From: JBGMEA01 sp963674555
GTDB lineage: Bacteria; Bacillota; Clostridia; Eubacteriales; Anaerofustaceae
Direction: 5' to 3'
NCBI GenBank assembly: GCA_963674555.1
Contig: OY771429.1
Coordinates: 248,001 to 312,000, forward strand
DNA length: 64,000 nt
The notes under the pieces are model-generated. The model was given only the letters and a program-made list of their open reading frames with translations. It was not told where the DNA came from and searched no databases. This document shows positions 1 through 6,607 of this stretch, piece after piece. The position numbers and the translations under genes were made by a program. How positions within the stretch are numbered: the first letter of the stretch is position 1; the number at the start of each line of letters is the position of its first letter.

Positions 1-990
1 CATATTGAAATGTTTGCAAAGAAGGTTTCTAACTAGTTTTTCATTTTGCTTTGCTAGTTCAACTTTTTCTTTTAAGTAATTATATTTAAAAGAAACCCCA
101 ATGTTTGGATTTGGTTTTATCCAACAATCAGGGTTCTTCCATTCGCTTTTTTTATCTAGTTCATATATGAAACATATTGTGCGATCATCTTTATAAGTAT
201 CAGTTCCTTTATAGCCATTAATTATTCGTTCACATTGCTCATAAATGAAATCGTAAATATCACCTCTTACTGTTCCCGCAGTAGTTGTAATCAATACCAA
301 TGGTTGACTTCTCGCTACTATACCATCACTCATAACATTGTATAGTTCCCTACCATTTTTCCATTGGTGCAATTCATCCATTAATACACCATGTATATTG
401 AGTCCATCTAAACTGTCTGAGTCGCTTGCTAGTGGACGAAAAATACTATCATTAGTTTCACTGTTAAGTTCAGAAACTAAGCACTTAATTCGCTTCCTAA
501 GAGCTGGAGACTTTTTGACCATCCTTTTACTTTCAAGCCATATGATCTTTGATTGATCTTTTCTTGTAGAACAGGCATAAACCTCAGCTCCAGGTTCACC
601 ATCTGCAATCATTAAATATAATCCAATTGCCGAAGCCAAAAAACTCTTCCCATTTTTCTTGCCTATAATCAAAATAGCTCTCTGATATTTTCTATGTCCC
701 TCAATATCTATAAACCCAAAAATTGTAGCAATCATAGCTTTTTGCCAAAGTTCAAGTGAAACAGATTTACCACCCATCTCACCTTTAGAGTGCTTGCAAT
801 AATTCTCAATAAATTCAATTGCGTGATTTGCTCTTTTAGGTGAATAATAATATTCACTCTCTTTGTCAGTAAGATCATGAACAATTTTGTCATATGTGTA
901 TCTTATCTTTTTAGATACAAGGATCTCACCGTCTTTTATTTTCTCGTAGTACTCAAGAATAGGATTATAAAAAAGTGGATACTCAATCAT
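1..990 (-). CDS. terL: Phage terminase large subunit (N-terminal 330 residues, cut by window edge)
   Basis: DNA-packaging ATPase/nuclease motor of a tailed phage. The minus-strand frame from the ATG at 988-990 stays open to base 1, so the C-terminal nuclease part lies outside the window. Visible ATPase motifs are a Walker A-like IIGKKNGKS at residues 108-116, a Walker B VLMDE at 202-206 and the coupling motif TTTAGT at 235-240, the arrangement of the Terminase_1 family. The start overlaps the end of the upstream small-terminase gene by 8 bases (ATGATTGA), which is typical translational coupling of terS and terL. It is transcribed leftward, so portal, capsid and tail genes should follow to the left. 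Identification is confident; completeness cannot be judged. Confidence 0.93.
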   Translation of the reverse strand, partial: MIEYPLFYNPILEYYEKIKDGEILVSKKIRYTYDKIVHDLTDKESEYYYSPKRANHAIEFIENYCKHSKGEMGGKSVSLELWQKAMIATIFGFIDIEGHRKYQRAILIIGKKNGKSFLASAIGLYLMIADGEPGAEVYACSTRKDQSKIIWLESKRMVKKSPALRKRIKCLVSELNSETNDSIFRPLASDSDSLDGLNIHGVLMDELHQWKNGRELYNVMSDGIVARSQPLVLITTTAGTVRGDIYDFIYEQCERIINGYKGTDTYKDDRTICFIYELDKKSEWKNPDCWIKPNPNIGVSFKYNYLKEKVELAKQNEKLVRNLLCKHFNM

Positions 991-1357
991 TTCTTCCACT
1001 CACAAATGAATCAAATCCATCATCTTGAGATGATTGGAAATCAACCTTTGGTAATTTACTGTCTAGTTGTTTAATAGCATTCTGATAGTTTTTTGTAAGT
1101 TGGTTATATTGCCTCGCTGAAGGTCGCTCACGCTCATATGGATCTGTCTTTTCAGATTGAGTGAATTGTTCAACAAAACCTTGCTTGTTTAAGTCCGCTT
1201 CTAAATCCTCAAGTGTGATTCTCAAGAAAGCTGCTCGTGGTATTAATCCATCGAATAGGTTTTTTGAATTTTCTTCTATGTTTTTATATATTTCTCTAAG
1301 TCGCATCTCTTCTTCATTAATGCGCTCTTCTTTTGTTTTCTTTTTTGTTTTTGCCAT
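983..1357 (-). CDS. terS: Phage terminase small subunit, P27 family
   Basis: A 124-residue, charged, helical protein placed directly before the large terminase and overlapping it by 8 bases. Residues about 45-105 (L-I-P-R-A-A-F-L then S-A-R-Q-Y-N-Q-L and a basic stretch) follow the P27-like small terminase pattern found beside HNH genes in Firmicute prophages. Small terminases recognise the phage genome and load it on the large subunit. The start is an ATG preceded by GGAGTGTGGAGAT, a strong ribosome binding site. The first 20 residues are Lys/Glu-rich. The family call rests on recognition plus position; no catalytic motif is expected. Confidence 0.8.
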   Translation of the reverse strand: MAKTKKKTKEERINEEEMRLREIYKNIEENSKNLFDGLIPRAAFLRITLEDLEADLNKQGFVEQFTQSEKTDPYERERPSARQYNQLTKNYQNAIKQLDSKLPKVDFQSSQDDGFDSFVSGRND

Positions 1358-1454
1358 ATCTCCACACTCCTTTACTTATTTCTTTGGGTGGGGGTCACGC
1401 ATGTAGCCTGTGTGTTCAGTTAAAGATCACCGCCGGTCTTAATTGGTCGATAAA

Positions 1455-1778
1455 TCAATTTCCAAATGGGGGTATATCCATGAAAATAATGTCTCCAGTA
1501 GAATCAAAGTAATAACATCTATCTTCTTCTTTAGATTTCTCTTCTTGGTTATGACATATCAAGCAATCATATTTCAAATTGTCATGATTAAGACTGATCA
1601 AAGGATCATTAATATTCTCAGGTGTCAACCATTCTTTATGATGAACAATGTATCCAAGTTCTCTACCACACGTCTCACACATACCACCATCTATACTGAT
1701 TCGTTTTTGCATATAACTTTTTCTACATTCTTTCCAAGCCTTAGTGTTATAAAAGCTCTTCGCCCACTCTTTAGCCAT
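1455..1778 (-). CDS. Phage HNH endonuclease (packaging-associated)
   Basis: A 107-residue HNH nuclease. It has a zinc-binding CETC pair at residues 34-37, the first His motif YIVHHKEWLTPENINDP at about 44-60, a central Asn (SLNHDNLKYDC) and a second CLICH pair at about 72-76. Short HNH proteins next to terS/terL are common in phages with P27-type terminases and are known in several phages to be required for terminase activity. The gene starts on an ATG that shares one base with the stop codon of the preceding gene (TAATG) and lies 97 bases upstream of terS, so it is probably in the same packaging transcript. The role in packaging is inferred from position. Confidence 0.85.
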   Translation of the reverse strand: MAKEWAKSFYNTKAWKECRKSYMQKRISIDGGMCETCGRELGYIVHHKEWLTPENINDPLISLNHDNLKYDCLICHNQEEKSKEEDRCYYFDSTGDIIFMDIPPFGN

Positions 1779-2329
1779 TAAAAAGATTCACCTGCAAATC
1801 TCCATACAAACCCATAAGCCTTTTCTTTTATCCTATTGCAAACAGTTGAAATGAAACCTCGATTAAAACCAAGCTTCTCATATATTTCTAACTGAGATCT
1901 CCAATGTCTAATTAAGTTTCCTGTAAGATCATATTGGTCAACAGGCTTCCATTTCTTTTTTGCAACAGCTTTATAATCCATACTTGCCATTCTTTTCTTT
2001 TGAGCATCTCCAGCATTAACATTTTCTTTTTGAGTCACCCAAGCAAGATTTGAAGCCATATTATTCCATTCTTGCTCATCAATATGGTGAACATGAGGCT
2101 TTGAATACGGATTTGGTATAAATGATTTTGCTACTAATCGATGTACTCTATGTCTTTTATTTTTTCCATTTTTTGATAAACAGACATGCATGTATTTCAA
2201 ATGTTCCTGTTGTTTTAGAATTCTTCCAGTTCTTGAGTTCTTCACTCTTCCGTGATCAGAAACCTCATACAACCCTTCATAGTTTTCAATTGGTTTCCAA
2301 TTTTCTTTATTATTTTCATTACTTCTCAA
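1778..2329 (-). CDS. NUMOD4-HNH homing-type endonuclease
   Basis: A 183-residue protein with an N-terminal NUMOD4 module (WKPIENYEGLYEVSDHGRVK, residues 11-30), an HNH_3 core (HVHHIDEQEWNN, then NLAWVTQKENVNAG) and a C-terminal NUMOD1-like DNA-contact segment (YDLTGN ... W ... L-G-F-N ... VCNRI ... YGFVWRF). This is the layout of free-standing homing endonucleases that invade phage genomes. The start is TTG at 2327-2329, chosen because it follows GGAG by 9 bases and the nearby ATG is out of frame. It directly abuts the second HNH gene, so two unrelated HNH types sit in tandem. It may be a selfish insertion in the packaging operon. Confidence 0.85.
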   Translation of the reverse strand: MRSNENNKENWKPIENYEGLYEVSDHGRVKNSRTGRILKQQEHLKYMHVCLSKNGKNKRHRVHRLVAKSFIPNPYSKPHVHHIDEQEWNNMASNLAWVTQKENVNAGDAQKKRMASMDYKAVAKKKWKPVDQYDLTGNLIRHWRSQLEIYEKLGFNRGFISTVCNRIKEKAYGFVWRFAGESF

Positions 2330-2372
2330 AATTTAACACTCCATTTCTTTTTGATTTTTTTGCATAAAAAAA

Positions 2373-2400
2373 ACACCTACAAAAGTAGGTGTAATTTTTT
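2373..2400. terminator. Intrinsic terminator, bidirectional, in front of the HNH/packaging genes
   Basis: Perfect 8-bp stem ACACCTAC / GTAGGTGT with an AAAA loop (2373-2392). It has a T-run on the plus side and an A-run before it that gives a T-run on the minus side. For leftward transcription it lies only 44 bases upstream of the TTG start of the NUMOD4-HNH gene, and I see no promoter between hairpin and gene. Confidence 0.8.
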
Positions 2401-2520
2401 GTTAGTATTTTTTTTATTTATTTCTATATCATATAAGTCATTTTGCATCCGCACGTCTGTTCGATATAGGTAGCCTATAGTTTTGAGCACATTTATTAAA
2501 AAAATTGTACTGTTAGAATT

Positions 2521-3051
2521 TTATTTCTTATTTTTATAATATTCTTTTTGATATTTTTTCTGATATTCTTGCCGATATTCTTTATAACAATCTTTACATC
2601 TAATAGAAGAATTATCTGTATTTGAAGTTTCAAATTCCACACCGCAATCTACGCATATTTTTGTTTTTGTTTCTATCGGTTGATACTTTGAACACTCACT
2701 ACAATATTTTGCGTTTTTCTTATAGCGACAGAGCTTGCCACACTTTTCACATCGATAAAATTTCTGACCTTTATATTGTAAATACTCATATCCCAATTCG
2801 CGGAGATCCATTATTTTCAAAACGGTAGATGACATAGAATTGATGAAGTCAACTTTGATATTTAAATTGGCAACCCTGTTTGCCAATTGAATCAACCCTA
2901 AATTTAGCAAATCGTTTATCATCAACGATCTTTCTTTTTTTCTCACATTGACTCTAGCCATTTTAAAAATTTTGATAATATCTTTATTATTTTTAATCAA
3001 CACCCAATTTGAATGCTGATTAAAGAACTGATTATTTAGTTTAGCCAACAC
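2521..3051 (-). CDS. C-terminal part of a frameshift-split phage protein with two zinc ribbons
   Basis: As an isolated frame this begins at a GTG with no ribosome binding site and reads LAKLNNQFFNQ. If the frame is read further upstream it continues without a stop into LAFTFLVLAKLNNQ, exactly where the preceding frame (3051-3392) runs out. The 5' and 3' parts together look like one 290-residue protein broken by a one-base deletion in an A-run at about 3069-3072. The C-terminal part carries a winged-helix-like segment (residues 10-65) and two CxxC...CxxC zinc ribbons (CEKC/CSEC at about 101-121 and CVDC/CKDC at about 133-155), followed by a Lys/Tyr-rich tail. Function is unknown; a nucleic-acid-binding role is inferred from the ribbons. 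Confidence 0.6.
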   Translation of the reverse strand: MLAKLNNQFFNQHSNWVLIKNNKDIIKIFKMARVNVRKKERSLMINDLLNLGLIQLANRVANLNIKVDFINSMSSTVLKIMDLRELGYEYLQYKGQKFYRCEKCGKLCRYKKNAKYCSECSKYQPIETKTKICVDCGVEFETSNTDNSSIRCKDCYKEYRQEYQKKYQKEYYKNKK

Positions 3052-3392
3052 TAAAAATGTAAATGCAAGTTTTCTAATTTTTCATTCTTTATTGTTCTTA
3101 AATTATCCATTTCATGTTGTGTGATGTCAATATGATCAATTAAGCACAAAGGATATTGATCAACATACTTGATATATTTTTCAAATGTATCATGCCAGTT
3201 AATAATTTTATATCCTTCATAATTACGTTGCATAAATTGATCCAACAGATCGTATATTTCTTTTTTTGTCTTATGTAAATAATGATAATAATACCTAGAT
3301 AATAGTTTGAGGTCTTCACCAATATTCTTGCTAATAAAGCCTTTTTTAAAAATAATTTCTACTTGTTGTAATTCGTTTAATTTTAAAATCAT
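3051..3392 (-). CDS. N-terminal part of the same split phage protein
   Basis: A 113-residue frame starting at the ATG 3390-3392, behind AAAGGAG at good spacing. A TTG one codon earlier is less likely. It ends in NEKLENLHLHF; one extra A in the AAAA run would turn this into NEKLEKLAFTFLVLAK and fuse it to the downstream zinc-ribbon part. From memory, Firmicute phage and plasmid proteins of this type carry an uninterrupted stretch of this kind (charged helix, then LAFTLL-LAK-N, then a WV-I helix). The N-terminal part has no recognisable catalytic motif. It is either a real pseudogene or a homopolymer sequencing error. Confidence 0.55.
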   Translation of the reverse strand: MILKLNELQQVEIIFKKGFISKNIGEDLKLLSRYYYHYLHKTKKEIYDLLDQFMQRNYEGYKIINWHDTFEKYIKYVDQYPLCLIDHIDITQHEMDNLRTIKNEKLENLHLHF

Positions 3393-3697
3393 CAATATAC
3401 TCCTTTCAAGTTATTATTATTGTTTTATTCCTTTTCTTGTCTTTGTTTCACAAATACAATCCAAAGCTTAAAACAAACCAACTAAATTCTAAATTCCTGA
3501 TCACTAAAAATAGATAGCTATATTTCAATAATCACTAAAAAAACAAATAAAAATAATATTCTTAATATAGTGATCTGTATTATTTATTTTAGCCGCTTTG
3601 ATTTTACAATGCTATCTGACAACTAACTCCACATTGTATATACAACTGAGGGTTTCAATTGAATGCTCTAATATTTAATATGACTCTTTTATTTTTA

Positions 3698-3726
3698 CTG
3701 ACATATCCCCACCCTTTTTTTATAAT
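3698..3726 (+). promoter_or_regulatory. Sigma-A-type promoter reading toward the RNA candidate
   Basis: CTGACA (3698-3703), 17-base spacer, TATAAT (3721-3726). The predicted start near 3733 would give a transcript ending at the T-run 3954-3961. Confidence 0.45.
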
Positions 3727-3810
3727 AAATCCTTCCCTATAGTTCAATCATCATTATGTTCATTACATGTAAGATAATAATTATATTTAACTTTGCAGAA
3801 AACTAATTTT

Positions 3811-3961
3811 TATAGGTTAGGGGTGGTAACTTTAGATTGAAAATGCCTTGCGGTGCGGTAGCTTTAAGCAAGGTATTTGATCTATGAAAGCATGTAAAAC
3901 ATGCTGAATTACTAACAGTAATACTTAAGTATTGGTTTATTAAAGCACCTCTGTTTTTTTT
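3811..3961 (+). ncRNA. Candidate structured phage RNA, family not recognised
   Basis: Nested helices close a compact multibranched fold. P1 pairs AGGGGTG (3819-3825) with CACCTCT (3946-3952), and CTTTA (3830-3834) with TAAAG (3941-3945), leaving a GTAA bulge. P2 pairs AAATGCCTTGC (3841-3851) with GCAAGGTATTT (3868-3878), 11 pairs. P3 pairs AGCATGT with ACATGCT (3889-3905). A small hairpin AATAC/GTATT lies at 3920-3933. Eight T residues follow P1. The two non-Watson-Crick positions, one in P1 and one in P2, are both G.U on the plus strand and would be C.A mismatches on the minus strand, so plus is the likely strand. Nothing is translated from it. The P1 pairing with its T-run may also act as its terminator. 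Confidence 0.5.
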
Positions 3962-4075
3962 ACCATAGCTACCCTATACTTTAGAAGGGGTGAAAATGCA
4001 ATTTTAGTGAGAACTTTTCACTAAAATATATAAATAGAGCTAAAATGAGTCAATTATTTAATAATTTATTACTTA

Positions 4076-4315
4076 TTAACCTTCTTCTTTATCAACCCAT
4101 TCAATTGAATACCCACAGATCTCAGCAATCTCTAATACTTCACTATATTTAATTGTGCCTCTTGATAATTTACTGGAAATATTTTGCTGTGTAGTTCGTT
4201 GATCATCAGGTCTATTTTTATTCATTTCTTTAACTACGTCCGTGATTGTCCAACCGTTTCTTGTGATATAAGACTTAATTTCATTTCTCACATTTATTTT
4301 ACTTTTATTCTTCAT
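4076..4315 (-). CDS. Small HTH (XRE/Cro-like) DNA-binding protein of the prophage
   Basis: A 79-residue basic-to-acidic protein. Residues 9-70 form a helix-turn-helix fold: EIKSYITRNGWTITDVVKEM (helices 1-2), TTQQNISSKLSRGTIKYSEV (recognition region) and LEIAEICGYSIEWV. This layout is frequent in small Firmicute prophage regulators. It is divergent from the gene at 4449, with two palindromes between them, which fits a repressor controlling both promoters. The start ATG (4313-4315) follows GAGGTGTCAC. There is no protease or dimerisation domain, so it is not a full LexA/CI-type repressor. The regulatory role is inferred. Confidence 0.7.
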   Translation of the reverse strand: MKNKSKINVRNEIKSYITRNGWTITDVVKEMNKNRPDDQRTTQQNISSKLSRGTIKYSEVLEIAEICGYSIEWVDKEEG

Positions 4316-4362
4316 GTGACACCTCTTTCATTATTCTAACACTTTTTTAGATGCAATACAAC

Positions 4363-4417
4363 TATATCGATATATTTATGTTATTATATTGACATATATG
4401 TCTATATATAGTAATAT
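4363..4417 (+). promoter_or_regulatory. Divergent phage control region with palindromic operators and a promoter
   Basis: TTGACA (4389-4394), 17-base spacer, TAATAT (4412-4417) drives the gene at 4449. The perfect palindrome GACATATATGTC (4391-4402) overlaps the -35 box. A second palindrome, TATATCGATATA, is at 4363-4374. Both are plausible sites for the adjacent HTH protein. Confidence 0.55.
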
Positions 4418-4448
4418 ACAATTATATTATACTATAAGGAGTGTAAAA

Positions 4449-4787
4449 ATGAAAATATTTGAAAATGTATTTATTAACGGTTCACGAAAATGCTTACTTG
4501 CAGAAGGTCAATTAAATAAAAAAGGATTTATGATTGACCAAACAGAATATTGGGAATTCAATGAAGTATTGATCCCCTATCAAGATGAAAAAATGAAAGA
4601 TCAGTTAGTAGACATGATCACGGATAGTGATAATTTACAAGATTCAAAATTATTCATTGTTCTAAAAACGGATGAAAATGATAAGGCAAAACTCTATATT
4701 GAGAATCTTGACTTGTACGATCTAGAATTAAATGAAAAGGAATTGAGCTATTTACAAGAACAAATGAGATCATTATTATCAGCTTAA
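4449..4787 (+). CDS. Prophage hypothetical protein, 112 residues
   Basis: The start is the ATG at 4449, placed 6 bases after AAGGAGTG. A longer frame from 4389 would run through the promoter and has no ribosome binding site. The product is acidic (many Asp/Glu) and soluble. It has a beta-rich N-terminus (MKIFENVFINGSRKCLLAEG) and an alternating charged C-terminus. I do not recognise the family. It is the only plus-strand gene of the prophage part, reads divergently from the HTH gene, and ends in a shared terminator. That position is typical of genes expressed in the lysogen or of regulators of the lysis-lysogeny switch, but nothing in the sequence tells which. Confidence 0.65.
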   Translation: MKIFENVFINGSRKCLLAEGQLNKKGFMIDQTEYWEFNEVLIPYQDEKMKDQLVDMITDSDNLQDSKLFIVLKTDENDKAKLYIENLDLYDLELNEKELSYLQEQMRSLLSA

Positions 4788-4796
4788 TGAAATTTT

Positions 4797-4827
4797 AAAA
4801 AAGAGTGAGGTAATCTCACTCTTTTTT
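4797..4827. terminator. Bidirectional terminator between convergent phage genes
   Basis: Stem GAGTGAG (4803-4809) / CTCACTC (4815-4821), with A-run before and T-run after, so it works in both directions. It overlaps the stop codon of the minus-strand gene at 4816. Confidence 0.85.
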
Positions 4828-5082
4828 ATCTTTTCTTGGTTTCATATTGCTCAAAATACTTAAAAGTTCTTTTCTATCTACAATTAATTCACATAATTTC
4901 TTATTTTCCCAATCAGTATTTGTGGTCATTACATCGATTACTAAATACTGTCTATCCCCAATAACTGTATATTCTTCACCTAATTTTAAATACCTTCCAG
5001 ACACTAAGCAATCTATAGATATATTTTCTGTACTAGCTTTTATTATTTCACCAAAATGAATTAAATTCTTTTTTTTATTCAT
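4816..5082 (-). CDS. Small hypothetical protein downstream of the kinase
   Basis: An 88-residue soluble protein, start ATG 5080-5082 behind GGGGTGAT. Residues 8-70 alternate short beta-like segments (LIHFGEII, IDCLVSGRYLKLGEEYTVIG, QYLVIDVMT) in a pattern that suggests a small beta-barrel. The C-terminus is basic (MKPRKDKKE). It lies 21 bases after the kinase gene on the same strand and ends in the same terminator, so the two are probably one operon. It could be a substrate, inhibitor or immunity partner of the kinase; this is inference from position only. No family recognised. Confidence 0.6.
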   Translation of the reverse strand: MNKKKNLIHFGEIIKASTENISIDCLVSGRYLKLGEEYTVIGDRQYLVIDVMTTNTDWENKKLCELIVDRKELLSILSNMKPRKDKKE

Positions 5083-5103
5083 AGTATCACCCCAATAAAA
5101 TAT

Positions 5104-6177
5104 TTATTTTTTAGATAATAAATCAATTAATTCATCACAACTAGAATATCGATCTTCTATATTTTGTGATAGACACTTTAAAATAATATTTGCTTCTTCA
5201 GAGGTAAGGTTAGCAGTGAGTAATAGTTTTTCTCTTAAATCAGCACCACTAGGTGCACGACCAGTCAATAAAAAATGCCATATAGCACCAACAGAATATA
5301 TATCACTTCGAACATCTCGCAACTTAGGATTTTCAATAAGACACGGATCTATATATAATCCACCTGCTATTTTGTCACCTGTATTAGTTAATTTTGTGTG
5401 TCCAGATAATTCAGAATATGCACTTATACCGAAATCAATAATTTTACATTGTCCATCATTTTTAACCATAAAATTCGAAGGTTTTAAGTCTCTATGAATA
5501 ATCCCCTTTGAGTGAGCATGAGCTAAACCTGCTAGCAATGCTAATATAGGTTTTTTGCTTTGTTCGAAATCAACAATGGAATATTGATCTACAACTTCAA
5601 TCATATTCATTCCTTGAATATATTCCATTCTTATAAAAGGCTTGCCTGAAAAATATCCCATATCATAAAATTTTACAATATTTGGGTGATTCAATTCGAA
5701 TAGCATTTTTGCTTCTCGAAAGAATCTTTTTTCACATTCTTCCTTCTGTTCCTTATCGGTAAATATAGGGTCTAATATTTTAACAGCAAAATCAAATTCC
5801 AATAGTTTATGATGAAATTTAAATACTTGACCATAACCTCCATGTCCCAAATGTTCTCCAATCTCATATGATTCTTCATTGGATAAAACACTTTGATTTC
5901 TACTTTCCAAAGTATATATTACTTCATTGAATATTTCTCTCAAAAATTCACTACGTTCTGCATATGTACTATATTCATTTTTAATGAAATTCCAAAATTC
6001 ATTTTCAGACCGACAAATTCTTAAAAATCTAGGGATCATTTCTTTAATATTTTCATTTTTCAGAAACAATTCCCTTCCTGATTCATATTCGGAAGATAAT
6101 ATCGAACCACCAGTTGCTCGACTTATTAAACCATTTTTAAAAATTTCAATCTCTATAATTAATTCTTCATTATTCAT
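5104..6177 (-). CDS. Hanks-type Ser/Thr protein kinase, cytosolic, prophage cargo
   Basis: A 357-residue protein. Residues 1-100 are a helical domain containing FWNFIKNEYSTYAER (61-75). Residues 105-357 are a complete eukaryotic-like kinase: glycine loop GHGGYGQV (111-118), ATP lysine K133 in FAVKIL, helix-C Glu E155, catalytic HRDLKPSN (228-235), DFG at 248-250, and a GGLYIDP segment in place of the usual APE-type sequence. There is no membrane segment and no PASTA repeats, so it is not the housekeeping PrkC type. It is the last gene before the attachment site, where temperate phages usually carry lysogenic-conversion or anti-phage genes. The start ATG follows AAGGAC at 5 bases. Kinase identity is firm; a defence role is inference. 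Confidence 0.88.
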   Translation of the reverse strand: MNNEELIIEIEIFKNGLISRATGGSILSSEYESGRELFLKNENIKEMIPRFLRICRSENEFWNFIKNEYSTYAERSEFLREIFNEVIYTLESRNQSVLSNEESYEIGEHLGHGGYGQVFKFHHKLLEFDFAVKILDPIFTDKEQKEECEKRFFREAKMLFELNHPNIVKFYDMGYFSGKPFIRMEYIQGMNMIEVVDQYSIVDFEQSKKPILALLAGLAHAHSKGIIHRDLKPSNFMVKNDGQCKIIDFGISAYSELSGHTKLTNTGDKIAGGLYIDPCLIENPKLRDVRSDIYSVGAIWHFLLTGRAPSGADLREKLLLTANLTSEEANIILKCLSQNIEDRYSSCDELIDLLSKK

Positions 6178-6349
6178 AAAAAGTCCTTAATTTTTATAAT
6201 TAATAATTGAATATATTATACAATAAATAACTAACATTTGGTATTAATTGACTATTTTAATACTAAGAAAAAATTATTTGTTCTTATTCAAGTAAATAAA
6301 ATCAATTCTAAACTCTCAATTGAGAACTCATAATTGATGAAATTTTAAC

Positions 6350-6445
6350 TTTGAACCCACTTTTTTTTAATAGATTATGTATCACACGGGCTTGCGTGAA
6401 GGTTAATTTCCTTATATCCTGATTTGAACCCACATTTGAACCCTA
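6350..6445. repeat. Three TTTGAACCC direct repeats, candidate integrase arm-type sites
   Basis: TTTGAACCCAC at 6350-6360 and 6423-6433, and TTTGAACCCTA at 6435-6445. The last two start 12 bases apart. They lie 117 to 237 bases inside the prophage from the tRNA-fragment junction, which is where arm-binding sites of tyrosine integrases are expected. Confidence 0.5.
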
Positions 6446-6561
6446 ATGCCCTATTATTTAGCTATATTTAGCTATTATTTTAATATATAACGTGTGTAAA
6501 TTTCTAACATCGGAATGTAAAAAAATACAATTATTTGATCTCATTCAATATTCTCAAACGT

Positions 6562-6586
6562 GGTTCGACTCCTCTTATCCGCACCA
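6562..6586 (+). other. Attachment site: isolated tRNA 3' end (T-loop to CCA)
   Basis: The segment reads as tRNA positions 52-76: GG, T-loop TTCGACT, T-stem CCTCT, acceptor strand TATCCGC, discriminator A, CCA. The upstream bases (AACGT) do not form the matching 5' T-stem (AGAGG would be expected), and there is no anticodon or D arm, so the gene body is absent. The implied acceptor start GCGGATA with discriminator A fits a Leu-type tRNA, but the identity is uncertain. Integration into a tRNA 3' end leaves exactly such a copy at the far end of the element. Confidence 0.78.
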
Positions 6587-6607
6587 TTTATTTCACTAAA
6601 TATATTG

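Larger units (their letters stand above)
3501..4027. repeat. Dispersed TCACTAAAA motifs, including a 10-bp inverted repeat
   Basis: TCACTAAAAA occurs at 3501-3510 and 3532-3541. ATTTTAGTGA (4001-4010) and TCACTAAAAT (4018-4027) form a perfect 10-bp inverted repeat with a 7-base spacer. A shorter inverted relative, TAGTGAT, is at 3568. Four exact 9-mers within about 530 noncoding bases suggest binding sites for a phage regulator or replication protein. The inverted pair lies just past the end of the HTH gene and lacks a T-run, so it is unlike a terminator. Confidence 0.5.
3392..4075. other. 680-bp noncoding stretch in the prophage
   Basis: No convincing coding frame on either strand. It contains a plausible plus-strand promoter (3698-3726), a candidate structured RNA (3811-3961) and repeated TCACTAAAA motifs (3501, 3532, inverted at 4002, direct at 4018). 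The rest is AT-rich without visible structure. Confidence 0.6.

Noticed and set aside
1455..2329. HNH genes plus nearby noncoding RNA as an IscB/IsrB-type RNA-guided system
   Set aside because: Neither HNH protein has a RuvC or PLMP domain, and the RNA candidate is more than 1 kb away on the other strand.
3060..3080. Programmed -1 frameshift to make the split phage protein
   Set aside because: The shift site reads A GAA AAC, which is not a canonical X-XXY-YYZ slippery heptamer, and I see no stimulatory stem directly after it. A one-base deletion or sequencing error is simpler.
6341..6460. Remnant of an integrase gene in the junction (frames rich in G-S-N or G-F-K)
   Set aside because: The resemblance comes from the repeated GGGTTCAAA sites. 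There is no catalytic motif and no room for a gene before the attachment core.
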